DNA of 6,476 nt, taken from NCBI GenBank assembly GCA_023390705.1, contig JAEWCI010000437.1, forward strand, positions 1-6,476, written 5' to 3'. The notes below the pieces were generated by a model that saw only the letters and a program-made list of their open reading frames with translations, was not told where the DNA came from and ran no database searches. This DNA comes from Pseudomonadota bacterium (lineage in GTDB: Bacteria; Pseudomonadota; Alphaproteobacteria; Acetobacterales; Acetobacteraceae). Both the position numbers and the translations under genes were made by a program. This document shows, piece after piece, positions 1 to 6,301 of this stretch (position 1 is its first letter; every line of letters begins with the position of its first letter).

Positions 1-2019
1 ATCTTCCTGGATGCCGCCGGCGGCGCGGCCACCGTGCCGCTGGGCAGCCGGTTGCAGGTGGCGCTGGCTGGCGGCCAGGGTGGCGTGCCGGAATTGCTGA
101 CCGCCGCCGGCGCCACCCCCTTCCGCGCGCTCGATGCCAGCAGCTTCACGGCCGAGGCCGAATTGACCGAGGGCGGACGGCTGGTGGTGCGGCGCGGCGG
201 CGCCGATCTGGTGGCCTGGACGCTCTCGGTCCAGGCCGATGTGCCGCCGACCGTCGCCTTCACCGAACCACCCGGCCGGGCCAGCCGTGGCCTGGCCATT
301 CGCCTGCCCTGGCGGGCCGATGACGATTGGGGCCTGGCCGCGGTGCGGGCCGAGTTGCGGCTGAAGCCCCGCCCCCAGGCCGCGGCGCTGTTCCTGGACC
401 TGCCGCTGTCGGGCGGGAGCACCGCCGGCCCGCCGCGCCAGGCCCATGGCACCGCCCAGCCGGACCTGACGGCACATCCCTGGGCCGGGCTGGAGGTGGA
501 GATCCGCCTGCTGGCCCGCGATGGCGCCGGCCAGGAAGGCCATTCGGAAACCGCCAGCCTCACCCTGCCGGAGCGCAGCTTCAACCACCCAGTGGCGAAA
601 CGGCTGGTGGCGCTGCGCAAGGCGCTCACCCTGGACCCCGGCGAACGCCTGACCGCCCGGCGGGAGCTGGAGGCGATCAACCGCGCCCCCGAGGCCTTCG
701 AGCACGACACCGCCACCTATCTCGCCCTGCGCGCCGCCCGTTCCCGCCTGATATTCGACCGGCGGCCGGAGGCGGTGGCAGAGGTGCAGGAGATCCTCTG
801 GGAAACCGCCCTGGCGCTGGAGGAAGGCCGGGACGGCCGAACCCTGCGCGCCTTGCAGCAGGCCCGGGAGGCACTGCGCGAAGCCCTGGACCGGGCCGAG
901 CAGTTGGAGCGGCGTGACCGGGAGCAAGCCGCCGCCGAGCAGCGCGACCCCGCCCAGCAGCAGGAACGCGATGCCCAGCGCGCCGAGCTGCAACGCCGCA
1001 TCCAGGAGCTGCGCGACGCCATCCGCCGCCATCTGGAGGCGCTTGCCGAGCGGCTGCAGCGCGAGAATGCCGAGGCGCTGCCCTTCGACCAGCAGCGCCG
1101 GATGCTGGACCAGCGCGAGATGGACCGCCGCACCCGCCGCATGGAACAGGCGGCGCGCGAGGGCCGCCCTGAGGACGCGAGGCGCGAACTGGCCGAATTG
1201 GAGGAGATGCTGCGGGCACTGGAGGAAGGCCGGGTCGGCCGCGCCGACAACCAGCAGCGCCAGCAGCAGCGCCAACGCGGCCAGCGGCAGATGGGCGTGG
1301 TGCAGGACATGGTCCGCCGCCAGGGCGAGATGATGGACCGCAGCCATCAGCGCGCCGAGGCCGAGGAGCGCAGCCGCGCCGAGCAGCGCCGCCAGGAGCA
1401 GCGCCAGCGCAGCTTCCGCTGGCCGCCGGAGCCGCCGCCGCAGGCCGGTGCCGATTCCCAGGCGCAGGAGCAGACGCAGCAGGACCGCAACCAGGATGGC
1501 CGCCGCCAGCGCGCCCTGCGCCGCGCCCTGGGCGAGCTGATGCAGCAATTCGGCGACCTGACCGGCGAGGTGCCGGAAGCCCTCGGCCGCGCCGACCAGG
1601 CCATGCGCGACGCCCAGGAGGCGCTCGGCGAAGGCCGCGACGCCCGCGACGCCCAGGAGCGGGCGGTGCGCGCCCTGCTCGAAGGCGGACGGCAGATGGC
1701 GCAGTCCATGCAGCGCCAATTCGGCTCCGGCCAGGAAGGCGAGGAGGGCGGCGACGACCAGGACATGGCCGGCGACCAGCAGCAGGGCGGCGAAGGCCAG
1801 GACCAGGCCCGCGGCCAGGGTGAGGGCCGCGACCCGCTCGGCCGCCGTTCGCGGGACGTGAACGGCAGCGCCGATAACGGCGCCGATACCCGCGTGCCGG
1901 AGGAGGCCGAGCTGCTGCGCACCCGCCGCCTCCAGGAAGAACTGCGCCGCCGCGGCGCCGAGCGGGAACGCCCGCCCGAAGAGCTGGACTATATCGACCG
2001 CCTGCTGAAGCGGTTCTGA
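1..2019 (+). CDS. DUF4175 / TIGR02302 family envelope protein, 5'-truncated by the window edge
   Basis: The frame is open from base 1 to TGA at 2017-2019, giving 672 residues without a start; a GTG at 34 is only an internal valine. Family knowledge: TIGR02302 proteins are about 850 residues, alphaproteobacterial, with two or three N-terminal transmembrane helices and a long extracytoplasmic part rich in Gln/Gly; their function is unknown. So roughly 180 residues including the membrane helices should lie upstream. Visible here (numbered from base 1): a beta-rich region around residues 15-190 with the DDWGL motif near 107-111, resembling the family's DDYG motif; a helical, Arg/Glu/Gln-rich likely coiled coil around 225-570; a Gln/Gly/Asp-rich low-complexity stretch around 573-618; and the typical family ending LDYIDRLLKRF. 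No membrane segment or catalytic motif is visible in this part. A hairpin follows 26 bases after the stop, so it may end its transcription unit. Family assignment is fairly sure; function is unknown. Confidence 0.85.
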   Translation: MFLDAAGGAATVPLGSRLQVALAGGQGGVPELLTAAGATPFRALDASSFTAEAELTEGGRLVVRRGGADLVAWTLSVQADVPPTVAFTEPPGRASRGLAIRLPWRADDDWGLAAVRAELRLKPRPQAAALFLDLPLSGGSTAGPPRQAHGTAQPDLTAHPWAGLEVEIRLLARDGAGQEGHSETASLTLPERSFNHPVAKRLVALRKALTLDPGERLTARRELEAINRAPEAFEHDTATYLALRAARSRLIFDRRPEAVAEVQEILWETALALEEGRDGRTLRALQQAREALREALDRAEQLERRDREQAAAEQRDPAQQQERDAQRAELQRRIQELRDAIRRHLEALAERLQRENAEALPFDQQRRMLDQREMDRRTRRMEQAAREGRPEDARRELAELEEMLRALEEGRVGRADNQQRQQQRQRGQRQMGVVQDMVRRQGEMMDRSHQRAEAEERSRAEQRRQEQRQRSFRWPPEPPPQAGADSQAQEQTQQDRNQDGRRQRALRRALGELMQQFGDLTGEVPEALGRADQAMRDAQEALGEGRDARDAQERAVRALLEGGRQMAQSMQRQFGSGQEGEEGGDDQDMAGDQQQGGEGQDQARGQGEGRDPLGRRSRDVNGSADNGADTRVPEEAELLRTRRLQEELRRRGAERERPPEELDYIDRLLKRF

Positions 2020-2044
2020 TTCCCCGCCCACTGTTGCTGCCCGG

Positions 2045-2070
2045 GCGCTGCCGGCCATGCCGGCACGCGC
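2045..2070 (+). terminator. GC hairpin after the DUF4175 gene, candidate terminator
   Basis: TGCCGGC (2049-2055) and GCCGGCA (2059-2065) form a perfect 7-bp stem around a CAT loop. It is extended by GCGC (2045-2048) pairing with GCGC (2067-2070) across a single bulged C. It lies 26 bases past the stop codon. No T-run follows, so it is not a textbook intrinsic terminator; it could also protect the transcript 3' end. TGCCGGCA recurs at 2092-2099. Confidence 0.4.
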
Positions 2071-2161
2071 TGCCGGGGCTTGCCCGCCATCTGCCGGCAT
2101 CGCCTGGTTTCCGGCTCCACAAAATCCGTCCTGAACCGGCTGGATTTGCCGCATTGGTCTG

Positions 2162-2264
2162 AAACAGGCAGAAAATGCCGGTAAACAGGCAGAAATTTCC
2201 TGCTCAAAGTAACTGAATATCGAGAAAACAGGCAATGAATTCCCAGACAATCGGGCAGGAAATG
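2162..2264 (+). repeat. Four direct iterons (AAACAGGCAGAAA type) upstream of the RTX gene
   Basis: AAACAGGCAGAAA occurs exactly at 2162-2174 and 2183-2195. AAACAGGCA recurs at 2226-2234, and a diverged copy, AATCGGGCAGGAAATG, lies at 2249-2264 (13 of 16 bases shared with 2162-2177). All are in the same orientation. Start-to-start distances are 21, 43 and 23 bases, close to 2, 4 and 2 helical turns, so the copies lie on roughly the same face of the DNA. This suggests cooperative binding of a regulator to the RTX promoter. The repeats are seen directly; the role is inferred. Confidence 0.5.
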
Positions 2265-2300
2265 CCAGATTAGCCAAGTTTGTATTTCAGCAATAAGGGG

Positions 2301-2325
2301 TGATGACACTTTCTGGTGGTCATTA
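2301..2325 (+). promoter_or_regulatory. Short inverted repeat just upstream of the likely RTX start
   Basis: TGATGAC (2301-2307) can pair with GTCATTA (2319-2325), with one G-U pair and an 11-base loop. It directly follows TAAGGGG (2294-2300), which resembles the anti-Shine-Dalgarno complement but has no start codon at a normal distance. It could be a leader structure affecting translation, or chance in a short AT-rich stretch. Confidence 0.2.
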
Positions 2326-2341
2326 TTGTCGGTCGAGGGCA

Positions 2342-5300
2342 GTGTCCCAGCTCAGTGTCAACGGCGTCCTACCCAGCATCATCATGGAGAACACCGGTCC
2401 GCGTGGCTGGATCGGCAATCTCGCCCTGTCGGGCGACCTGGCCGGCCTTGCCGCCATCGAGGTGGTCGGCTCCGGCGCCGGCTGGTTCACGGCGGCCTAC
2501 GACGCCGCCAATGCCCTGGCCGTGGTGCAGCCGGGCGCCTTGCTGGACTACGAGATGTTCCGCTTGCTCGGCCTGCTGCCGGAACTGGCCTTCACCCTGC
2601 GTTTCCACTTCGCTGATGGCAGCGTGCTGGATGACGGGACCGAATTCGCGGTCGCCGTCGGCAATCTTGCGGACACCCCGCCGGAAGCCCTGTTCTTCCG
2701 CAGCGGCGGCAGCGTCGCCGCCGGCGATATCGGCGCTGCCATCGGCCTGCTGCAGGTGATCGACCCGGAGGAGGCGGACAGCTATGGCTTCCGCTTCGCC
2801 CCCGAGGACGAGTGGATGTTCACCGTCGAGGGCGGCGTCCTGCGGCTGCGGGACGGCATCAGCCTCGGCCTGGACGATATCGGCACCAGGCTGCTGCAGA
2901 TCGAGGTAGTGGCCGGGCTGCGCAGCGCCGCCTTCACCCTGGCCATCAGCGTGACGGCGCCGGGCGACCAGCAGCTTCCCCTGCCGATCCTGCCCTGGGG
3001 CGCCACCCGCGCCGGCTTCCGCTGGGCCGCGGATGGCGGGGTGGAGGCCGATCTGCTGCTGGCCGACCTGGCATGGCTGGAAGCCGGCAATGACGGCTAC
3101 TGGCAGCTCGGCCTGCGCAGCGGCGAGGAGATCTGGCTGGCCGATCCGCTGGCGCTGCGCTTCCGGGATGCCGGCCTGGACCTGGGCAGCGGCATGCGGC
3201 TGCAACTGACGGCGGATGCGTCGCGCCCGGCGGGTTTCACCCGCCTTGGTGGCAGTGGGCTTGGGGACCTGCTGGACGCCTCGCTGCTGGCCGGCTCCGC
3301 TTGGCAACTTGCCTTCGAGGGGCGCGCCGGGGCCGATACCATCCGGGGTGCCGGGGATTTCGGCGTCATCGCCGCCTATGGCGGCAGCCCGGCGGCCATC
3401 CGGGTGGATCTCGTGGCCGGCACGGCGGAGGATGGCTGGGGCAGCACGGACAGGCTTTCCGGCATCCGCCGTGTCGCCGCCACCTCGGCGCAGAACGACA
3501 CCGTGCTCGGCAGCGCGGCGGATGAGCTGTTCGAATCGGGCGTCCTGGGCAGCAAGCTGTTCAGCGGCGGGGGTGGCAGCGATGCCTACCGGTTCCAGGG
3601 TGCCGCCGCGGTCAGCATCGATCTCGGCCGCAGCCGGGACCCCAACGGGGCCTGGCAGGGCGGCGCGGCGAAATTCGGCGGCAGCGACACGCTGCTGGGC
3701 TTCGCCATCGCCATCGGCGGCACCGGCGATGACAGCATCCGCGGCTCGCCCGACCGCAACCTGCTGGCCGGCGATATCGGCAACGACACGCTGGACGGCT
3801 ATGGCGGCCTCGACATCGCCATCTACGATGCCAGCGCCTGGGGAGGCACGGCGCCCGCCGCCGGGGTGGTGGCGGATCTCGGCCTAGGCATGGCGACCGA
3901 CCCCTGGGGCGGCACGGATACGCTGATCCGCATCACCGGCCTATGGGGCACCGCCCTGGGCGACCGGCTGACCGGAGTGGCGGCGGCCTACTACAGCGAA
4001 TTGCGCGGCCTGGCCGGCAACGACACCCTGGCCGCGCCGGTGGCCGACAGCCTGGTGATCGCCGACTACACCGCCGATCCCGCCGGCGTGACGGTCAATC
4101 TGCTGGCCGGCCTGGCGAGCGATGGCTGGGGCGGCAGCGACCGGCTGATCCTGATCCAGGCCGTGCGCGGCTCCGCCCATGCCGACCGCATCACCGGCGG
4201 CGACGGCAATGACAGCCTGTGGGGCGGTGCGGGCGACGATACGCTGGATGGCGGCAGAGGCGCCGACCGGCTCTATGGCGGCGTTGGCAACGATACCTTC
4301 CAGGTGGACCGCCAGGACGACCTGGTGTTCGAGAACCCGGGCGAGGGCACCGACACCGTCATCACCACCGCCGACTTCCAGCTCTATTCCCATATCGAGA
4401 ACCTGATCCTGGCGCCCGGCGCCGGTGACATCTTCGGCGTCGGCAACGGCTTGCCCAACGTGATCACCGGCAATGAGGGCAGCAACAAGCTGCTGGGCGG
4501 CCTCGGCGACGACGTGCTGCTGGGCATGGCGGGCAACGACCAGCTCTTCGGCCAGGACGGCGACGACCTGCTGCAGGGCGATGAGGGCGACGACAGGCTC
4601 GACGGCGCCGAGGGCGATGATTGGTTGGAAGGCGGGGCGGGCAACGACACGCTGCTGGGCGGCCCCGGCAGCGACTTCCTGGACGGCGGCACCGGCAGCA
4701 ACACGGTGGACTACTCGGCCGCGGCCGGCCCGGTGGTGGTCAACCTGCTGAACGGCACCGCGAGTGGCGACGGCTTCGACACGCTGGTGAACATCCAGAA
4801 CGTCATCGGCAGCGCGGGCAACGACACGATCATCGCGGCGGCGGCCGGCCTGTTCAACGGCGCCGGCGGCGTGGACCGGCTGAGCCTTGCCGCCCTGGCG
4901 CCCGGCATCATGCTGAACCTGGCGAATGGCAGCAGCAGCTTCGGCGCCACGGTGCTCAACATGGAGAGCATCATCGCCACCGCGGGCGACGACACGATCC
5001 TCGGCAGCGCCGCGGCGAACTGGCTGGAGGGAGGCGCGGGGGCGGACAGCCTGGCAGGCGCCGCGGGCAACGACACGCTGGTCGGCGGTGCCGGCGACGA
5101 CACGCTGGATGGCGGCGCCACCCGCGACTGGCTCTATGGTGGCGTCGGCAACGACACCTTCTACGTGGACCGCCAGGACGACCTGGTGTTCGAGAGCCCG
5201 GGCCAGGGCAACGATCTCGTCATCGCAACCGCCAATTTCTACCTCTACGCCAATATCGAGAACCTGACCCTGGCGGCCGGCGCCGGTGGCATCTTCGGCG

Positions 5301-6271
5301 TCGGCAACGAGTTGGCCAACCTGCTCACCGGCAACGAGGCCGGCAACAAGCTGCTTGCCGGCGCTGGCGACGACACCGTGCTGGGTGGTGCCGGCAATGA
5401 CCAGGCCTATGGCGAGGCCGGGGACGACCTGCTTTTGGGCGAAGCGGGCAACGACACCCTCACTGGTGGCGCCGGCAACGACACTCTGCTGGGTGGCGCC
5501 GGCAACGACCTGCTCATCGGCGATGCCGGCGAGGATTGGCTGGAGGGTGGGAACGGCAACGATCTCCTGAGGGCTGGCGCCGGCAGGGACACGTTGCTGG
5601 GCGGACCAGGCTCGGACACGCTACAGGGCGAAGAAGGTGACGACTACCTGGTCGGCGGCCCCGACTTCGTCATGGACACGCTGATGGGCGGCGCCGGCAA
5701 CGACACGCTGGACGGCGCCAGCGGCCTTGGCGACTACGACCGGCTGTACGGCGGCCCCGGCGACGACCTCTTCCTGGTGGACGCCCCGAACGACCTCATC
5801 GTCGAGTCGCTGGATGAAGGGCTGGACACGGTCCATGCCGCCATCACGGGGACCGGCTATTATCTCCGCGTGAATATCGAGGATCTGGTCCTGCTGGAAA
5901 CCACGCCCTTCGGCGTGGGCAACAACCTGGGCAACCGCATCACCGGCAATGCGGTGGGCAACCTGCTTCTGGGCGGCGCCGGCGACGATACGCTGAACGG
6001 CATGGGCGGCAACGACGTGCTTTACGGCCAGGACGGTGGCGATACCTTCCTGTTCGGAAGCGGCGGCGGCAGCGACCTGATCGCGGATTTCACGCCGGGT
6101 GCCGACCATATCGGGCTGATCGGCTTCGGCTTCCCTGACTTCGCCTCGGCGATGGCGAAGGCGGTGCAGGTCGGGCCGCATATCGCCTTCCGCTTCGGGC
6201 AGGGCGATATGCTTGTGCTGCACAATGTCCAGTTGGCACAGTTGAGCCCGGAGGATCTGGTGCGGGGGTAG
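2342..6271 (+). CDS. Large RTX calcium-binding repeat protein with cadherin-like N-terminus, likely type I secreted
   Basis: From GTG 2342 the product is 1309 residues. Order: cadherin-like domain about 5-95 (ENTGPRGWIGNL, LLDYE at 67-71); second cadherin-like domain about 102-205 (VIDPEEADS, GGVLRLRDG); unassigned region about 214-342; six beta modules between 343 and 889; about 34 RTX nonapeptides of type GGxGxDxLx in five arrays from 619 on; three 76-77-residue RTX-associated modules at 643, 930 and 1134; and a C-terminal end with FxFxxGxGxD/DFTPGAD near 1236-1254 followed by hydrophobic sequence to GDMLVLHNVQLAQLSPEDL. Known biology: such repeats bind calcium and fold outside the cell after export by an ABC/HlyD/TolC system. 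No signal peptide is seen and no exporter genes are in the window. No enzymatic domain is recognised, so a surface, adhesin or matrix role is an inference. Start choice: upstream in-frame GTG 2300 and ATG 2303 would add AT-ended codons and the protein's only cysteine; ATG 2384 would cut into the first domain. Spacing from GAGGG (2335-2339) to 2342 is poor, so the start is uncertain. Confidence 0.9.
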   Translation: MSQLSVNGVLPSIIMENTGPRGWIGNLALSGDLAGLAAIEVVGSGAGWFTAAYDAANALAVVQPGALLDYEMFRLLGLLPELAFTLRFHFADGSVLDDGTEFAVAVGNLADTPPEALFFRSGGSVAAGDIGAAIGLLQVIDPEEADSYGFRFAPEDEWMFTVEGGVLRLRDGISLGLDDIGTRLLQIEVVAGLRSAAFTLAISVTAPGDQQLPLPILPWGATRAGFRWAADGGVEADLLLADLAWLEAGNDGYWQLGLRSGEEIWLADPLALRFRDAGLDLGSGMRLQLTADASRPAGFTRLGGSGLGDLLDASLLAGSAWQLAFEGRAGADTIRGAGDFGVIAAYGGSPAAIRVDLVAGTAEDGWGSTDRLSGIRRVAATSAQNDTVLGSAADELFESGVLGSKLFSGGGGSDAYRFQGAAAVSIDLGRSRDPNGAWQGGAAKFGGSDTLLGFAIAIGGTGDDSIRGSPDRNLLAGDIGNDTLDGYGGLDIAIYDASAWGGTAPAAGVVADLGLGMATDPWGGTDTLIRITGLWGTALGDRLTGVAAAYYSELRGLAGNDTLAAPVADSLVIADYTADPAGVTVNLLAGLASDGWGGSDRLILIQAVRGSAHADRITGGDGNDSLWGGAGDDTLDGGRGADRLYGGVGNDTFQVDRQDDLVFENPGEGTDTVITTADFQLYSHIENLILAPGAGDIFGVGNGLPNVITGNEGSNKLLGGLGDDVLLGMAGNDQLFGQDGDDLLQGDEGDDRLDGAEGDDWLEGGAGNDTLLGGPGSDFLDGGTGSNTVDYSAAAGPVVVNLLNGTASGDGFDTLVNIQNVIGSAGNDTIIAAAAGLFNGAGGVDRLSLAALAPGIMLNLANGSSSFGATVLNMESIIATAGDDTILGSAAANWLEGGAGADSLAGAAGNDTLVGGAGDDTLDGGATRDWLYGGVGNDTFYVDRQDDLVFESPGQGNDLVIATANFYLYANIENLTLAAGAGGIFGVGNELANLLTGNEAGNKLLAGAGDDTVLGGAGNDQAYGEAGDDLLLGEAGNDTLTGGAGNDTLLGGAGNDLLIGDAGEDWLEGGNGNDLLRAGAGRDTLLGGPGSDTLQGEEGDDYLVGGPDFVMDTLMGGAGNDTLDGASGLGDYDRLYGGPGDDLFLVDAPNDLIVESLDEGLDTVHAAITGTGYYLRVNIEDLVLLETTPFGVGNNLGNRITGNAVGNLLLGGAGDDTLNGMGGNDVLYGQDGGDTFLFGSGGGSDLIADFTPGADHIGLIGFGFPDFASAMAKAVQVGPHIAFRFGQGDMLVLHNVQLAQLSPEDLVRG
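4196..4303 (+). repeat. RTX nonapeptide array 1 (4 units)
   Basis: Four consecutive 27-base units encode GGDGNDSLW, GGAGDDTLD, GGRGADRLY and GGVGNDTFQ. The consensus GGxGxDxLx is the calcium-binding beta-roll motif. The last two units run into the first 76-residue module. Confidence 0.85.
4268..4495 (+). repeat. RTX-associated 76-residue module, copy 1
   Basis: Starts at RLYGGVGNDTF and runs through VDRQDDLVFENPGEG, IENLILAPGAG and FGVGNGLPN to GNEGSNKLL. This spacer type (…DTVxxxxxYxLxxxIENLxLxxxxxxxGxGNxLxNxxxGNxxxNxL) is common between nonapeptide arrays in RTX proteins. It aligns without gaps to 5129-5356 at an offset of 861 bases. Confidence 0.85.
4496..4711 (+). repeat. RTX nonapeptide array 2 (8 units)
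   Basis: Eight uninterrupted 27-base units follow module copy 1, from GGLGDDVLL to GGTGSNTVD. The middle units (GQDGDDLLQ, GDEGDDRLD, GAEGDDWLE) are especially acidic. The array ends directly in the DYSAAAGPVVVNLL beta module. Confidence 0.85.
5003..5164 (+). repeat. RTX nonapeptide array 3 (6 units)
   Basis: Six 27-base units: GSAAANWLE, GGAGADSLA, GAAGNDTLV, GGAGDDTLD, GGATRDWLY and GGVGNDTFY. The first and fifth lack part of the Gly/Asp consensus and may bind calcium weakly. The array leads into module copy 2. Confidence 0.8.
5129..5356 (+). repeat. RTX-associated 76-residue module, copy 2
   Basis: Same length as copy 1, with no insertions or deletions. It contains stretches identical at DNA level: 31 bases at 5165-5195 equal 4304-4334, and 20 bases at 5290-5309 equal 4429-4448. 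It starts WLYGGVGNDTF and ends GNEAGNKLL. Confidence 0.85.
5357..5653 (+). repeat. RTX nonapeptide array 4 (11 units, the longest)
   Basis: Eleven uninterrupted 27-base units run from AGAGDDTVL to GEEGDDYLV, most matching GGxGxDxLx closely (GGAGNDTLL, GGAGNDLLI). An 11-residue irregular unit (GGPDFVMDTLM) follows, then GGAGNDTLD, a 12-residue irregular unit and GGPGDDLFL, which opens module copy 3. Confidence 0.85.
5741..5971 (+). repeat. RTX-associated module, copy 3 (77 residues, diverged)
   Basis: Runs from RLYGGPGDDLF through VDAPNDLIVESLDEGLDT, VNIEDLVLL and FGVGNNLGN to GNAVGNLLL. The pattern is the same as copies 1 and 2, but it is clearly more diverged, with small length changes in the middle. 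It suggests an older duplication than the copy 1/copy 2 pair. Confidence 0.8.
5972..6052 (+). repeat. RTX nonapeptide array 5 (3 units) leading to the C-terminal secretion region
   Basis: Units GGAGDDTLN, GMGGNDVLY and GQDGGDTFL are followed by FGSGGGSDLIADFTPGADHI. This is the usual transition from the last beta-roll into the C-terminal, type I secretion-type domain of RTX proteins. Confidence 0.8.
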
Positions 6272-6299
6272 GCCGGCGGAGCGCCGGCCGGTTCGGCCG
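6271..6299. terminator. Overlapping GC hairpins between converging genes
   Basis: GGCCGGCG (6271-6278) and CGCCGGCC (6282-6289) form a perfect 8-bp stem with a GAG loop, starting on the last base of the RTX stop codon. An alternative stem, CGGCCG (6285-6290) with CGGCCG (6294-6299), overlaps it. The element fills the 30-base gap between two convergent stop codons, so it could act for both strands. There is no T-run on either strand. Confidence 0.5.
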
Positions 6300-6301
6300 C
6301 T

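Larger units (their letters stand above)
2105..2341 (+). promoter_or_regulatory. AT-richer control region upstream of the RTX gene
   Basis: Together with 2020-2104 this is the only gap over 300 bases. From about 2105 the base composition turns clearly AT-richer than the coding DNA on both sides, with runs such as AAATTT, GAATAT and TTTGTATTT. No protein-coding signal is seen on either strand. It probably holds the promoter of the large RTX gene, but I could not pick a convincing -35/-10 pair. AT-rich promoter DNA in a GC-rich alphaproteobacterium is the kind of target used by silencers such as Ros/MucR; that link is speculation. Confidence 0.5.

Noticed and set aside
677..2122. Long minus-strand open frame (481 codons) across the DUF4175 gene, plus 717-1310 and 1347-1922
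   Set aside because: Open only because GC-rich coding DNA has few stops on the opposite strand; the translations are Arg/Pro/Gly/Ser-rich with no family features.
2195..2263. ATTTCCTGC (2195-2203) and GCAGGAAAT (2255-2263) as a long-range inverted repeat
   Set aside because: Only 9 bp with a 51-base loop, and both arms overlap the direct repeats, whose AAATTTCCTGC-like sequence makes such matches likely; no independent support.
2162..2264. Phased repeats as a replication-origin or plasmid iteron set
   Set aside because: No replication initiator gene, DnaA box cluster or partition gene is nearby; position before a large gene fits an operator better.
1989..2309. Minus-strand frame of 106 codons through the intergenic region
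   Set aside because: It overlaps the end of the DUF4175 gene, reads through the hairpin and the phased repeats (giving repeated FLPxxxxFLP), and has no protein-like composition.
2369..3307. Minus-strand frame of 312 codons opposite the RTX N-terminus
   Set aside because: Antisense shadow of a strongly supported plus-strand gene; Gly/Ala/Gln-rich with no recognisable motif.
4196..6052. Regular 27-base repeats as a possible CRISPR or minisatellite array
   Set aside because: The repeats stay in one reading frame and encode the known GGxGxDxLx nonapeptide; there are no unique spacers of constant length between identical repeats.
5621..6223. Minus-strand frame of 200 codons opposite the RTX C-terminus
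   Set aside because: Its repetitive Val/Ala/His-rich sequence simply mirrors the RTX codons on the other strand.
2342..6271. RTX toxin, lipase, protease or epimerase assignment
   Set aside because: No metalloprotease HExxH, lipase GxSxG in a suitable context, acylated-lysine toxin domain or epimerase domain is visible; only repeats and adhesion-type domains are seen.
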